From Dryomyza anilis (Eukaryota > Arthropoda > Insecta > Diptera > Dryomyzidae): a stretch of DNA of 64,000 bases. Each line of letters starts with the position of its first letter. Position 1 is the first letter of the stretch. Made by a program: the position numbers and the translations under genes. The DNA is taken from assembly GCA_951804985.1 (NCBI GenBank), contig OX638132.1:103716026-103780025 (forward strand). Reading direction: 5' to 3'. Below are positions 1-11,194 of the stretch, piece after piece. The notes beneath the pieces are model-generated. The model did no database searches and was not told where the DNA came from. It saw only the letters and a program-made list of their open reading frames with translations.

Positions 1-161
1 ATAGTTTACCAACACATTGTATTAGAAAATCGATTTTTACATAGTACAGAAAATGTACGATGTCTTCGTTTTCTGCACATTTTAATTATACGAAGTCCAT
101 GCGAATACACGACGGACGACTGTAACAATGAATAGGTTGAAACGGAACCCGTTTCATATTA

Positions 162-193
162 TACACATTCACATACATATATGTGAATGTGTA
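162..193. repeat. Short perfect hairpin
   Basis: The arms TACACATTCACAT (162-174) and ATGTGAATGTGTA (181-193) are perfect reverse complements around a 6-nt loop. It lies just left of a large palindromic transposon. No function can be assigned. The rest of 1-217 holds nothing I recognise. Confidence 0.7.
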
Positions 194-217
194 GAATACG
201 AATAAAAAGTTATATAT

Positions 218-1388
218 GGGCCATTCCACACCAAATCGACCAGCGGTTGAAACTCATCTTCTTCTATTTCAATGAAATTTGCACAACTGATACAGGGTAT
301 CGAAATATGCGTTGATCAATTTTTGTTTTATTTTTTCGCCCACTACTTCCAGAGATACAGTGATTCAAATTTACAAAAATCACTTTTATATGGTTGTTCA
401 TATTTCAATATCTCTTAAAAGTGAAATACCAGAAACTCCGTTGATGGCTCGTTTTCAAGCTAATACAACAAGCTTGTATACCAATTAAGTTGTAACTTCT
501 AAACTTGAACATGTGGCTCGTGGTAATAATCCATGCACTTCAGATGTCATTAAAAAGGAACATCTGAAGTAAATAAGTTTTTTAAATTTTTACATATTTT
601 TTATATTGAAAAAAAATATTTTTTTTTCAAAAGTAAAATTTTCAATAATTTTTCAATGATTTAATAACTCTGATTTCGAAAAAGGCGTCTGTTTTAGTAA
701 ATTGTCTATAGTTATTGAGATATGTACCATTTTTCGAAAATCGTAAAAACTATATGCCAAAATTAGTATCTCAAAAACTAGATTGAATATGATAAAACTG
801 ACTTCATTTTAGAAATCAGAGTTACATATTTATTCAGGAATTAATACAACTTTTATTGTAGAAAATATATCTATATAAACATTTTTATCTATATGAAAAA
901 TAAATAAACATTTAGAAAATTATTTTTTAAAATATGATGCCGTAAATATACCATCTTGAAATTTTGCATGAACATTTATAATAAATTGCTGAAAACTTAG
1001 GATTTTTTCAGGATTTTAGAAAGGGCCCTTTTCAAGGACATTAATTTTGAAGTGCATGTATAATGACCACGGACCACATATTCCCGTTTAGAAGTTACAA
1101 CTTAATTTTTCTGAAAGCCTGTCTTAGCTTTAAAACGTTCTATCAATGGAGTTTCTAGCGTTTCTCGTTTTAGAGATATTTAAATATAAACAACCATACA
1201 AAAGTGATTTTGTGGCCCATTTTTTCTAACTTTGAGCCACTGTATCTCTGGAAGTAGTGGGCGAAAAAAATAAAAAAAATGGTCAGTACATATCTGAATA
1301 CCCTTTATCAGTTGCCTAAATTTTATTGAAATCCAAATGGTAAAATCTCAAATTTTACCTTTTTGGTCGATTTGGTGTGGAATGGCTC
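218..1388. mobile_element. Long-palindrome (foldback-type) transposon, 1.17 kb, non-coding
   Basis: The left end GGCCATTCCACACCAAATCG is matched at the right end (about 1364-1388) by its reverse complement CGATTTGGTGTGGAATGGC. The inverted similarity continues inward for about 330 bp, imperfectly. Examples are CACTACTTCCAGAGATACAGTG near 342 against CACTGTATCTCTGGAAGTAGTG near 1240, and TTAAGTTGTAACTTCTAAAC near 485 against its complement near 1085. ATAT flanks both ends (214-217 and 1389-1392), a possible target duplication, though weak in AT-rich DNA. There is no transposase frame, so it is non-autonomous. A diverged fragment lies at about 34358-34650. The superfamily is not known. Confidence 0.8.
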
Positions 1389-1394
1389 ATATAG

Positions 1395-1850
1395 AAAAAA
1401 TATAGTTTTGAAAAAAATGTTTTTTTTTCGAAACATTTCTTTTTCGAAAAAAATTGTTTTTTTCGAATAAATTTTTTTTTTCAAATATTTTTTTTTCGAA
1501 CAATTTTTTTTTTCAAAAAATTTTTTTTTTTGACAAATGTTTTTTTCGGAATTTTTTTTTGTCAAAAAAATATTTTTTGTGATAAGTTTTGACTATTATT
1601 TTTCAAATAAACTTTTTACAACACTTTTTTCGAATTATTTTATAAATTTTTTTTTTTGAAAAAATATTATGAACTAGTTCATCAATATGACAATTCAAAT
1701 TCATTGTATTGAATATTTAGTTTAAAATGAATTCAATCATTAATATGTCATATAATGAACGATGGTATCAATATGATGAATCTGGTATTTGGTGAAAAAA
1801 TTCATAATATTTATGAATAAATTCATCATGAAGAATTTTTTTTCTGTGTA
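1395..1850. mobile_element. MITE family A copy with T-rich simple-sequence head
   Basis: About 1395-1670 is low-complexity T/A sequence punctuated by TTCGAA-like steps. About 1671-1850 is a defined repeat: TTCATCAATATGAC, AATTCATTGTATTGAATAT, ATGAACGATGG, then a terminal stretch ending CTGTGTA. The same arrangement recurs at about 11195-11945 and, split by a Helitron, at 21125-22775. The T-rich head and the MITE may be one unit, because they travel together in all three places. The 80-aa minus-strand frame here is low-complexity and not a gene. Confidence 0.65.
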
Positions 1851-2412
1851 GTCGACAGATGACTGCGGAGGTAGCATTTTCATATGTATATTCATTCATA
1901 TAACTTTCTGAATCAATAAAGAATGGATTTCTTTTATAAAATATAAAAATAATTTTCTAAATTTGATAATCACAACAAAGTAAAAAAAATAGAATGTAGT
2001 AAAATTAAAAGCATATGTAGCAATTTCTCTACATATATTAGGACGTAGAAACAAAGACAAAATCTAGTTATTTCAATACAAATGTATTACAATTTTGTAT
2101 AGAAATGCATTCAAATTATGTAGTTATTTTCCATACTTCCAATTTAGTAAAAACAAAAACATTTGCTTTTGGATGTAAATCAGAGACATATGTATTTATT
2201 TTAAAAACATGTTAGGTTATTTTTAATACAATATTTTTTGCGGTGTATAAAAAGTAACTTGAACATGTATTTTAGGGTATCACAATTTTTTTAAACGTTC
2301 CGTTCTACCGTTAATGTGAAGTTCTCTCGTATGTTTTAGTGCTATGTGATTTATTTGAACAATATAAGCGGATCAGAATTTGCAATCCATTCACGCATAT
2401 TTCAAATATCCG
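1851..2412. other. AT-rich DNA, nothing recognised
   Basis: AT-rich sequence without open frames, clear repeats or RNA-gene signatures. Confidence 0.5.
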
Positions 2413-2530
2413 TACACGTAGGAAAAAATTTTCTAAAATTCAGAAGGAATCAAGAAATATACGGATAGAAATACAGCTAAATGGAAACATTCTGGATTTT
2501 AAGAAAAAAAAATAACTAAGATCAATTACG
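2413..2530 (+). mobile_element. Left-end fragment of the CACGGAGGGAAA MITE family
   Basis: The stretch with TTCTAAAATTCAGAAGGAAT, CAAGAAATATACGGA and ACAGCTAAATGG closely matches the left end of the complete family member at 42507. It also matches the reverse complement of about 4860-4976. The right end was not found here, so the copy is truncated or has decayed. Confidence 0.6.
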
Positions 2531-2884
2531 CATTAAAATGCAGAGGTTAATGTCGTAAATGTTGTTACTTTTTTTCACAAATTTAAAGAATAGTTATATA
2601 TATTATAGAATTCTTTTAACATACAGTTTAAAGTACTATTAATATTTGTAAAGAATTATTATGTATTAAATGATACAAAACTTAACAATTTCGTCTAACA
2701 TTTGAGACAATTTTAAAATCCCTGTTACGAAATCTGAAAAATACTACCATTCATGCTCGATGTGTCCAACAAAAAATATCTGCTATGTAAAAATTTATTT
2801 TTTTTTTGGATACCATATCACGAGATATGGTATTTTTTATAGTTTATTTATAGTTTGCATAAGACTTAATTAAAACAATATCCA
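2531..2884. other. AT-rich DNA with one perfect hairpin
   Basis: No gene. A perfect 10-bp-arm hairpin, ATACCATATC / GATATGGTAT with a 4-nt loop, sits at 2810-2833. Otherwise nothing is recognised. Confidence 0.5.
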
Positions 2885-3680
2885 ACAACACCTCCCGCTC
2901 ACACTCTCCGTATCACTGCAACCTTAAAAACGTTTTTGACACGCCGCTTACAACATCGAAAGCAGCCACCAAGACCAAACTGCCATGGTTAATGACACGA
3001 CCAAGCCGTTGGAGAAGATTGACAAATTGAACAAGCGAGTCATTCACTTGGAAAATTCATTAACTTGGCTCCGCCGTTTGGTCATAAAACCGGCGCGTTA
3101 AGGCACGCACACCAGCCCAGCTGAACCCACCTTAATGTCACATTGACACATTTTGATTGCTAACAGGGTGTGTGCTGCTTTAGACACTGCTTCAGACTCT
3201 TCTTCACTCTTGCTTCACGCCACCACCTTGTTTTTGGCATCATTATACGGCGGCGCGTTAAGTTTCTTGCCACATCATGGGCATCCGCATATGCGTCAGA
3301 CCGTCCGCCCGCCCGTCCATCCATTCGTCGGTCGGTTCTTTTGGAAATTGAAATTCTACACAGTCATCAACACGGCTCATCATAGTCATCGTCACCAAGT
3401 TTATTGTCATTCGTAAATATGTTTTTTTTTTCTTTACGTTTGGCCAGCAGCCCTCAGACACTCTGCCATGCCACGATAGGAAGTGTCCATAAAAAGAGGA
3501 ATTTCCGCATCCGGCGCTGATTTTTTGAGCGTTACTAAATGTTTACATGCCGCAGATGCAGTTGCGTTCGTCCGTAATGGGGTGGCTGCCAGACCCGGTC
3601 GAAGTGGTACTTGTGCGCCTTAGAGACAGGTTGCAGGTCGTACAAGTGCGCGTAGCGAATGAGATTATTTTCAGTGTAGT
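2885..3680. other. Unique GC-richer island, no gene supported
   Basis: Clearly less AT-rich than its surroundings, and non-repetitive within the window. Short frames exist (for example about 3153-3416), but they overlap each other on both strands and show no recognisable domain, splice context or coding periodicity by eye. In a fly this would fit conserved intronic or intergenic sequence, such as an enhancer. That is inference only. Confidence 0.4.
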
Positions 3681-3873
3681 GAGTTTATTAAATTGGCAAA
3701 AGTTAATGAACTCGAAAATTTAACATTTATAATAGGTTTCTGGGGCTATTGTGTATGAATAGTGATTTATGAATTGAAAAATCAACCTGCAGAAATATTT
3801 AATTAAATTCTTAAAAAGTTTTTATTGCATGTAAAGCAATAAATCTTAATATTTTGAACAAAAAATAAGTAAT
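3681..3873. other. AT-rich spacer
   Basis: Nothing recognised. Confidence 0.4.
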
Positions 3874-3994
3874 CCTAGTAGAAATTATTCCCTATTATGG
3901 TAGACATGGTAATTGTTTTTTAAGAGATCAGGTTATGATAGGAAAAATTCAATGATCCCTTCACTATCAATGTTCTTGAATAATTTCTACTAGG
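3874..3994. repeat. 121-bp palindromic element
   Basis: It starts CCTAGTAGAAATTATTC (3874-3890) and ends with the exact reverse complement GAATAATTTCTACTAGG (3978-3994). It directly precedes a HINE-like fragment. The same CCTAGTAGAAATT motif occurs at about 63628, again upstream of a HINE, so it may be a terminal structure of that element family. Confidence 0.7.
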
Positions 3995-3995
3995 G

Positions 3996-4060
3996 TAATA
4001 AGGTTAGGTCACTTGGAAAATTTTGAAGTAAAGTTATTTTAATAGTTATGGTTTTTTTGT
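3996..4060 (-). mobile_element. HINE/DINE-1-like fragment
   Basis: AAGGTTAGGTCACTTGGAAA, then TTTTGAAGTAAAG and AATAGTTATGG, match the subterminal part of the HINE at 63733-63790. They also match the reverse complement of 10960-11025. Only this end is preserved. Confidence 0.6.
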
Positions 4061-4074
4061 TAAAATTAGAGATG

Positions 4075-4976
4075 AAGGATGGAAAAAATAAACTTCTAGA
4101 ATTAGAGAGTTATACGGCTCGAATGTAAAATAGCAGAATTTCACTAATATCAATAAAATGATACAAAAATTCTAGAATTTATCACCAGAAAATTAAATTA
4201 AAATACTTATTTACCACCCACTTGCTAGCTAAAAAGCCCCAGGGCGAGGCTTAGTTGCCACAGATGTGCCATAATAATAGAAGTCTTTACGAACAGAGTT
4301 TTGGAAAAATTACAACTCGAATTTACCAAACGATTCAAGTTTGCGGATTAAACCTTATATCCTACCCAGTCTAATTATTACGCGCACCCAAAAAAATGCA
4401 ATTCGTGAAATTTTATTAAAATTGTGATTTTTTATATATTAAATTATGCTATTGCGGATATCTATTATTGCAACACAACTTTCCATAAACATATGTTCCT
4501 ATTAGGTTCTTCATTCTTTACTTGCCACATATATGGAACATAATACATTTAATAATTAGCCACCTAATAGCAACAAAGTTAATACGAATATCTTTTATAT
4601 CACAACATTGCGACATATTATTGCGTATGTGCCATACATGTTACCGCTTTGGAACTTAACATTATTAGTTTGCAACACTTGTGTCAGATGTAACTTAAAA
4701 GGTACACATATGCCACAATAGTTAGTGGCATTTATCGAGTCGTGGTTGCTATGGAGTGACCACGTATTCTTTAAATTTTGGGGAGAGAACAGTTAAATCA
4801 TTTTTGATAACTAAGGCATTTAACAATGCTGCATTATCAAGAATAATTGCTCTTACTTACTTTTTTGATAACTAAGTGGATCTGTTTCTTAAAATGCAGA
4901 ATGTTTCTGTTTAGCTGCATATCACTGCGTATATTTCTTGATTTCTTCTGGATTTTAGAAGTTTTTCATCCGTGTA
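4075..4976 (-). mobile_element. CACGGAGGGAAA MITE family, minus-strand copy with unrelated interior
   Basis: The left side (about 4075-4150: GGAAAAAATAAACTTCTAGA, then ATACGGCTCGAA and ATAGCAGAATT) resembles the reverse complement of the family's right end. The right side (about 4770-4976, ending TTTTTCATCCGTGTAG) matches the reverse complement of its left end, including the repeated TTTTTTGATAACTAAG motif. Between about 4203 and 4760 the sequence differs. It repeatedly contains TGCCACA/GCAACA-type words and a TGCCAC...GTGGCA hairpin at 4711-4730, so a second element is probably inserted there. Confidence 0.5.
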
Positions 4977-5529
4977 GTATCGGTGAAGATTTTTGTTGAA
5001 TTTGCCAATATCATAAATTCAGGAAATACTATGCGTTGCGAACTACAAGTGAACTACAGAGAGATGAGCTTCATTCGAACCCATAGTAGAACGAGTGACC
5101 ACATGACCTGGTGAAAACAGGCCATGTATTTTTTTTTAGATATGTCGCTCGTTGTTGTATTCGGATCAGGAACTCCAAATTTTGAAGTCGTTACCCATAT
5201 GTGCGATTTTATTTTATCTTAAACCGAATATAGGTGATGTAGTGCCGTATATCTTAAGAATTTTTAGAAAACCGAAGAACTAGGTCGTTTATCTTGACAT
5301 ATCAGACTTATGGTCGTTTCAACGAAGGTTACGTTAAATTGATTGGTAATCGGTATAACTTTGGGTCATGCTCTCATTAAAATTAGCTCTATTAGCAAGA
5401 CTCCACGGAGATTGTTTTAAGGTCATCATTGAGTGTGACATTCGTAGTGCGCTTTTAGCTAAAAAATAAAACTGTGCGGAGATATTCGATCGTAAAGTTT
5501 ACTTCTGTCGGTAAAGTAAAACGATTACG
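4977..5529. other. Non-coding, nothing recognised
   Basis: A mixed-composition stretch without frames of note or recognisable repeats. Confidence 0.4.
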
Positions 5530-5751
5530 TACACTCAGAGAATTTTGACAGTTAATTTGTTAAACAGACTCATGTTAATTTTACATGATACTTTAAATTA
5601 AACAAATATTCATACTAACTATACATTTTCAACTATAAAAATTTAAGTAGTAACACCGAAATCATTTAACATGTTCAATCTGTTTGATAAAAAACAACAA
5701 GAAATCTGTTTAATTTCTATTCAAATGTACATGACTTTTTCCCTGAGTGTA
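5530..5751. mobile_element. 222-bp MITE, TIR TACACTCAG
   Basis: It begins TACACTCAG (5530-5538) and ends CTGAGTGTA (5743-5751), perfect inverted repeats that include a TA at each edge. The interior is AT-rich and non-coding. The ends resemble those of the TACACCCAGAAAA MITEs at 11547 and 47199, but the interior does not. TA at the boundary would suit a Tc1/mariner-type target, which is inference. Confidence 0.7.
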
Positions 5752-6589
5752 TAAATAAGCGAATTACAGGTTACAATCGACCAATCAAACTGATGTTTGT
5801 AATTCCAATTGCTGGGTATAAAAATGCTGTTAGATAAATAGACGCTTAAAAACAAAACTTTCCTAAACAAACAACACATCAACTATTTACATCTTTGTCT
5901 ATTCAGGGCAATTTATAGCAATTGCTGATAACATCGCTCCACAAAAACTACCTACTGCCTGTATTGATCAACATGATCACATGACTTCCTACCACGATCC
6001 ACGACCGCAACTACCGCCAACTACACACAGCATCCATCCATTCATCCATCCATCGATCCGTCCATCCGCATCGCTGTAGGTCGCCGTTGGGCATATTTGG
6101 CATCAATACAAGATGCGCCATAATTTAAGCGAATTATCTATGAAATAAAATCACCGTTTGGGTTCAATGTTGCCAACAAATTGGGAACAAATTTGTACCA
6201 CCAACGAACAACTAACGCAGCGACGAACAAACGATGCTGTTGGATGGTTAGCGGATGGCTGGATAGTTGGATAGTTGGAACAGAACGAAAAGAAAGACTA
6301 CAACGTCTAAAGCCAACTAATGAACCGAGTTGAAGCAACAATGAGCCAGCGAATGAAGGTGCCGGGCGCGAGCAATAACATTTCTTTACTTATTACTTAC
6401 TTCTAATAATCGCCAGCACCACACAAAGACCGCTGCTTGCTGTACCCCCACAACGAATCATGATTATGAGCCCCACCAGGTAGTGAGTAGAGGCACGAGC
6501 GTTGCCAGATTGAAGGGGTATGTGTGGCATTATATGCCACATAGAACATTTTATATTTGGTATTTTCTTTATTATTATTGGGTAGATTT
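5752..6589. other. Unique GC-richer island (about 5.8-6.5 kb)
   Basis: Contains a CATCCATCCAT-type microsatellite (about 6030-6065) and non-repetitive sequence. The only frame (about 6138-6341, minus) has no recognisable domain and lies across simple TGGAT/AGTTGG repeats. No gene is supported. Confidence 0.4.
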
Positions 6590-6752
6590 AGTCCTTGGTA
6601 AAACCGTTTAGAATATCGGATACGGTTCTGGTTTCAAGATTTTAAAATAGAGATTCCGGTTCAAAAAAATAAAATATATATGGGTTCTATTACGGTTCCA
6701 CACATTTTGTTTAATATCGGTTTCGATTCTGGTTCCGGTTCCCATTAGCTTC
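6590..6752. repeat. Degenerate GGTTCCGG/GGTTTCG repeat patch
   Basis: Contains ATACGGTTCTGGTTTC, GATTCCGGTTC, ATTACGGTTCC and GATTCTGGTTCCGGTTCCC. The complementary words (GGAATCGGAACCG) make up about 54690-54950. It directly abuts the 19-bp minisatellite. Confidence 0.6.
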
Positions 6753-7505
6753 TTTTTAGTGAAAAATTGAATTTTTAGTGAAAAATTGAATTTTTAGTGA
6801 AAAATTGAATTTTTAGTGAAAAATTGAATTTTTAGTGAAAAATTGACTTTTTAGTGAAAAATTGAATTTTTAGTGAAAAATTGAATTTTTAGTGAAAAAT
6901 TGAATTTTTAGTGAAAAATTGAATTTTTAGGGAAAAATTGAATTTTTAGGGAAAAATTTAATTTTTAGGGAAAAATTGAATTTTTAGTGAAGAATGGAAT
7001 TTTTAGTGAAAAATTGCATTTTTAGTGAGAATTTGAATTTTTAGTGAAAATTTGAATTTTTAGTGAAAAATTAAATTTTTAGTGAAAAATTAAGTTTTTA
7101 GTGAAAAATTGCATTTTTGTGAAAAATTGAATTTTTAGTGAAAAATGGAATTTTTAGTGAAGAATGGAATTTTTAGTGAAAAATTGCATTTTTAGTGAAA
7201 AATTGAATTTTTAGTGAAAAATTGAATTTTTAGTGAAAATTTGAATTTTAAAATTTAAATTAAATTTTTAGTGAAAAATTGCATTTTTGTGAAAAATTGA
7301 ATTTTTAGTGAAAATTTGAATTTTTAGTGAAAAATTAAATTTTTCGTGAAAATTTGAAGTTTTAGTGAAAAATTGAATTTTTAGTGAAAAATTGAATTTT
7401 TCGTGAAAATTTTAATTTTTAGTGAAAAATATTATTGTAAAATGGAATTTTTAGTGAAAATGGAATTTTATTGAAAATTAACATTTTATTGAAAATTAAA
7501 ATTTT
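6753..7505. repeat. 19-bp minisatellite, about 39 units
   Basis: Near-perfect head-to-tail repeats of AGTGAAAAATTGAATTTTT with point variants (GGGAAAAATT, AGTGAGAATTTG). Some variant pairs recur, such as GAAGAATGGAATT at about 6988 and 7157, suggesting segmental duplication within the array. A degenerate relative occurs at 49925-50245. Non-coding. Confidence 0.9.
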
Positions 7506-7536
7506 GTCTGTCCGAATATCTGTTTAAATCACGATT

Positions 7537-7815
7537 ACACACCCAGAAAAAAACATGGAAAAGTAATAGTATTTCAATAGAAACAATAATTTATATTATT
7601 AAAATTAGTCAATAGGATGCGTCCCATTAATTCAGTAATATTGGAACTGTTAATACAATATTTTATTGTACCCTCAATTTTATAAAGTGCTCCTTTAAAT
7701 ACAATAACCAAAACCTATAAATATTTTATGATACGTTTTATTAATTTTATAATATAGTCGAATTTTTCGAATACTATCAAATTAATTAGAAAATTATTCC
7801 AATATTATTCAAAGC
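7537..7815. mobile_element. TACACCCAG MITE (long subfamily), right end lost
   Basis: The left part (CACCCAGAAAAAAACATGG, TAGTATTTCAATAGAAA, TTAGTCAATAGGATG, CAGTAATATTGGAACTGTTA) is nearly identical to 47199-47320. The part at 7700-7790 (GATACGTTTTATTAATTTTA, CAAATTAATTAGAAAA) matches 47395-47415 and 47940-47965. No CTGAGTGTA right end follows, so this copy is truncated. Confidence 0.7.
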
Positions 7816-10308
7816 AATGTCCAACCTTCATAATTTTTTTGTTCGATATCATTCCGATTTCAAAATATTTCTGGCACCGAGAAAACTTCGACAGAACGCA
7901 TCGATATCTACCTACCATGTAGTACCAATTTGACGCTCGATATCGGTATGAGAAAGCGTCTGATATCGTGTGAATTTTCGCATTGATCTCGGGTCAAATT
8001 TTGAATTTTCACTTATTTAAAATACAAACTATGCTCAAATTATTCGCACATCACTAAAGCCTTCCATAGCTGGCCTCCCAACACCAGATCTGACATGTAG
8101 CTCTGTGACGATATCATTTGCCACATCGGTCGCTCAATTCCTTAACGCATATAAATTGGTCCTGAACGCCATAATCATCGCACAATCATCGTTCCGCGAT
8201 CTCCAAACAAACAAACAATCAAATAAATAACTCTATTGCCGGCCCCACTTGGCAACATGTTGGGGGTCCTGCTGCACCGACCGCCTGATCCTCTGTACTC
8301 CATGCTTCGTGGTGTCAGCCACCAATGGCGTCTGGTGGCGGCGGCGGCGTCGTTAATTTGTACGAAGCGAAACGTGCGACGCCGCGCAATCGCCGTAAAT
8401 GTAAAATTAACTCCGCTCTATATTATTAGATGCGGATTACCGCGCGCGATGCAGTCACGTTGAACAGACGATGATCACTGCTGTAGGTAAACGTAAAACG
8501 AAGATATCGCAAAAGATTCGATGTCATTACAACTGTCGAATTGTGACGTAATACGTAATACGAAAACTGTAAAATTACGAAATATTTATACAACTCCTGA
8601 TTTACGCTATTCTTCCTTTCTTCTCTTTATTGGCTCATTCCGGCCGACCTTTGTGGTGTCCCCGCAGTGTAGCAATTATTTGAATGAAATGTCATTTGTC
8701 AAAATAAATCGTTCGGCTTCTTTGGCTCTCCCTCCCACCAAGATCCTGCGATTCCGTTGGCTTTGATCGTGTGCAACACGTGTTCTAATCCACACCGCAC
8801 AAAACAACAAATCAACCTTCAATCAATTTGCACCGCACCACACCACACCACACCAGAGCACACAACGTAGACGGCGTCGGCAAAAGGCTTTGAGGCGGCT
8901 TCATCAAACTCGCATAAATCTTCAATGGAATGCTTCCATTCAGTATCCTTCGCTTGACCGCAAGGTCTGGGTAGTGTCTTGGCACGGAATTGCAATATAA
9001 AAGGCAAATGCAAAAAAAATATACAAAGCAGAGCCCAAAAAGAAAAGGTAAAACGAAATGAATCCGCACAAAGGCGACGAACAATGCCAACGTCTGATCC
9101 GTGTGGATAAGTTATAATTATCCTGCAAAAGGGAATCTCTTTTGGGAAAGCGCTGGAGCACACCTTCTTCACACCTTCCAGAGAGATTAAGGCATTTCGC
9201 AAAAGGAAGAATTTGTGAGTGGATTATTAAAGAATATGGATGGTTGGATGGATTGGCGGTAATAAAAATCGTCAAAGAACTAAGCATTTAAATACTTTGT
9301 ACAATAATTACGAAAATCAATAAAAACATAATGCATTTGAAATCAACTTAAAATTGTTTTGAATCATTATTTAATGCCATAGAACATCTAAGGATCGCAA
9401 CGAATTGCATTAAACTCCGCCCGCGTATCCTGCGCCATTTTTCTCTTCTCTCCGTTGTGCCCCTCTGTGTTGGTTGTCTTTAATGTTTCATTCTTTCAAT
9501 TTGGTTGCTTGTGGCAGTGATTAAGCCGTTCGTGCGATCCGATCCGATTCGATCCATTCGATCCGTTGGCCCTTTCCTTTGCCTGTACTAAGGCGTGAAA
9601 TAAATTGATAATTTCTTCTTTATTGGATTTTTTTGTTATTTTTGTTGTTTCTGCAGCCATTTACTTGGTGGCTGACAGCTCATAAGCCTGATCATGTGAC
9701 GCTGCTGTAGGTCCAAGTGCAGCAAATTAATCGATTTTTCTTCGGCCATGTTATTGTTGACGGGACGGGCGCGTTCTTTATATGAGATTTCTCACATCGG
9801 TCCGGTATTATACAGCTTCATTTGAAATTTAAATATTTTGCTCGTTTTGTTTTAGGTTGTGTTCTGTGGGGTCCTTTATTCAGTTGATACAAATTGGTGT
9901 CTTTGAAATCTGGTTACGTTAGCCGCGGCGATATTTTTGTTAAATTGTTAATTTATATTCATTTTTCTGCTGCTTTTCTTACAGATCATTTTATAATTAT
10001 CGAAAATCTCTTAAGTATTTTTACTGGTTTTCGTTTTCGGTTATTTGTGGCTTTTTAAAAATAGTAATAATTCTTCGCCCATCTGATTTAAATCTTATTT
10101 AAGCCAAAACGCTTATTTTGCAACATTGTCATAATTTTGGTAATTAAATTGGACATGACGTTCTGCCAAATACCTACCACGTACAATGATTTATTGGTGC
10201 TTCAACATAAATTAAAAGAAAAAAAACATGCAAACCAAAGGAACGTTTGCAAATTATAAACAACAGTGGTTCCCAATAATTCTAAATAATAAGATAATTG
10301 AACATTTA
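7816..10308. other. Long unique region, no gene supported
   Basis: Largely single-copy within the window and GC-richer from about 8.0 to 9.7 kb. Short overlapping frames on both strands (8236-8463, 8521-8766, 8819-9287) show no domain and no consistent coding signature. A CACCGCACCACACCACACCA repeat lies near 8830. Short GATCCGATTCGATCC-type repeats lie at 9537-9566. It could be regulatory or hold exons too short or atypical to see. No RNA gene is recognised. Confidence 0.4.
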
Positions 10309-10466
10309 TTATACCCTACACTAAGAGTGAAAGGGTATATTCAGTTTGGTACGCCGTTTGTAACACCCAGAAGGAAGCATCTCCGGTATGGAAAAGTATA
10401 TATATTCTTGATCAGCATGACCTCCTGAGTCGATTTAGCGATGTCCGTCCGTCTGTCCGTCTGTCC

Positions 10467-10516
<50 letters not shown>

Positions 10517-11032
10517 CCGTCTGTCTGTTGAAATCCCTACTACTTTTAAACTAATATACCTACGCTGTATGTGCGAAAAAATTGGCGAGATCGGTCCATT
10601 GTGACCTATGTTCCGACCACTTATGTTCAAATACCTCATATAAAATGTACATAAAATGATCAATTCTTACGTATACGTGCTTAGGTAACCTTTTTTTTTC
10701 AAATATATATTGATGTCATGCTCAAATACATGATAATAATGTTTTCCGGCGAAAAGACTTGTGGTTCACAAAAAAAAAATCGAAATTCGGTACACCTACC
10801 CATTTGTAAATATGGGTATCAAATGAATGGAAATTCTTCAATGATTGAATGTTTGTAGTTATTTTCAGGATTCGTATACCCTGGTGACCTATATATCACT
10901 TTGAATGGTAACCACACATATGTGTAGGGTATTTATAGCCGGCTTAGACCGACTATAATTTTTATAATCCTAACTATCATAATTACACCTACTTTAAAAT
11001 TTCCCATGTGATCTAACCTTCCCAACTGGTTG
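10309..11032 (+). mobile_element. HINE/DINE-1-like element, most complete copy
   Basis: It begins TATACCCTACACTAAGAGTG followed by AAAGGGTATATT, the paired CCCT/AGGGTATA terminus typical of dipteran DINE-1-type elements. Next come AAAAGTATATATATTCTTGA, a TCAGCATGACC core, the CCGTCTGTCC microsatellite at 10441-10530, and a tail with CTATATATCACTTTGAATGG, TTATAGCCGGCTTAGACCG and CTAACCTTCCCAACTGG. DINE-1/HINE elements are non-autonomous and linked to Helentron-type rolling-circle transposition, which is known of the family rather than shown here. Other copies: 26007-26245, 36470-36634 (minus), 63730-64000 (minus), and a fragment at 3996-4060. Confidence 0.8.
10441..10530. repeat. CTGT/CCGT microsatellite inside the HINE
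   Basis: A run of CCGTCTGT and CTGT steps about 90 bp long. It sits at the internal position where DINE-1-like elements usually carry GTCCGTCTGTCC. The 83-aa minus-strand frame across it (Thr-Asp-Arg-Gln repeats) is an artefact. Confidence 0.9.
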
Positions 11033-11194
11033 TATTCGTTGACTTAGAAAATTATTGCATTCATAATTTTAAAAATTTCGAATCAATGTCAGATCTTACT
11101 CAGTATTTGAAACTAAGATTTAAAAATTCCAAAACAATTCTGAAAATTTTAAAATTGTCAAAAATATATTTAATATGATATATGTAACGCTGAA

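Noticed and set aside
8819..9287. Minus-strand gene from three overlapping frames (92, 127 and 115 aa)
   Set aside because: The frames are in different phases over the same DNA, with no shared domain. A CACCACACCA repeat and ordinary unique sequence explain them.
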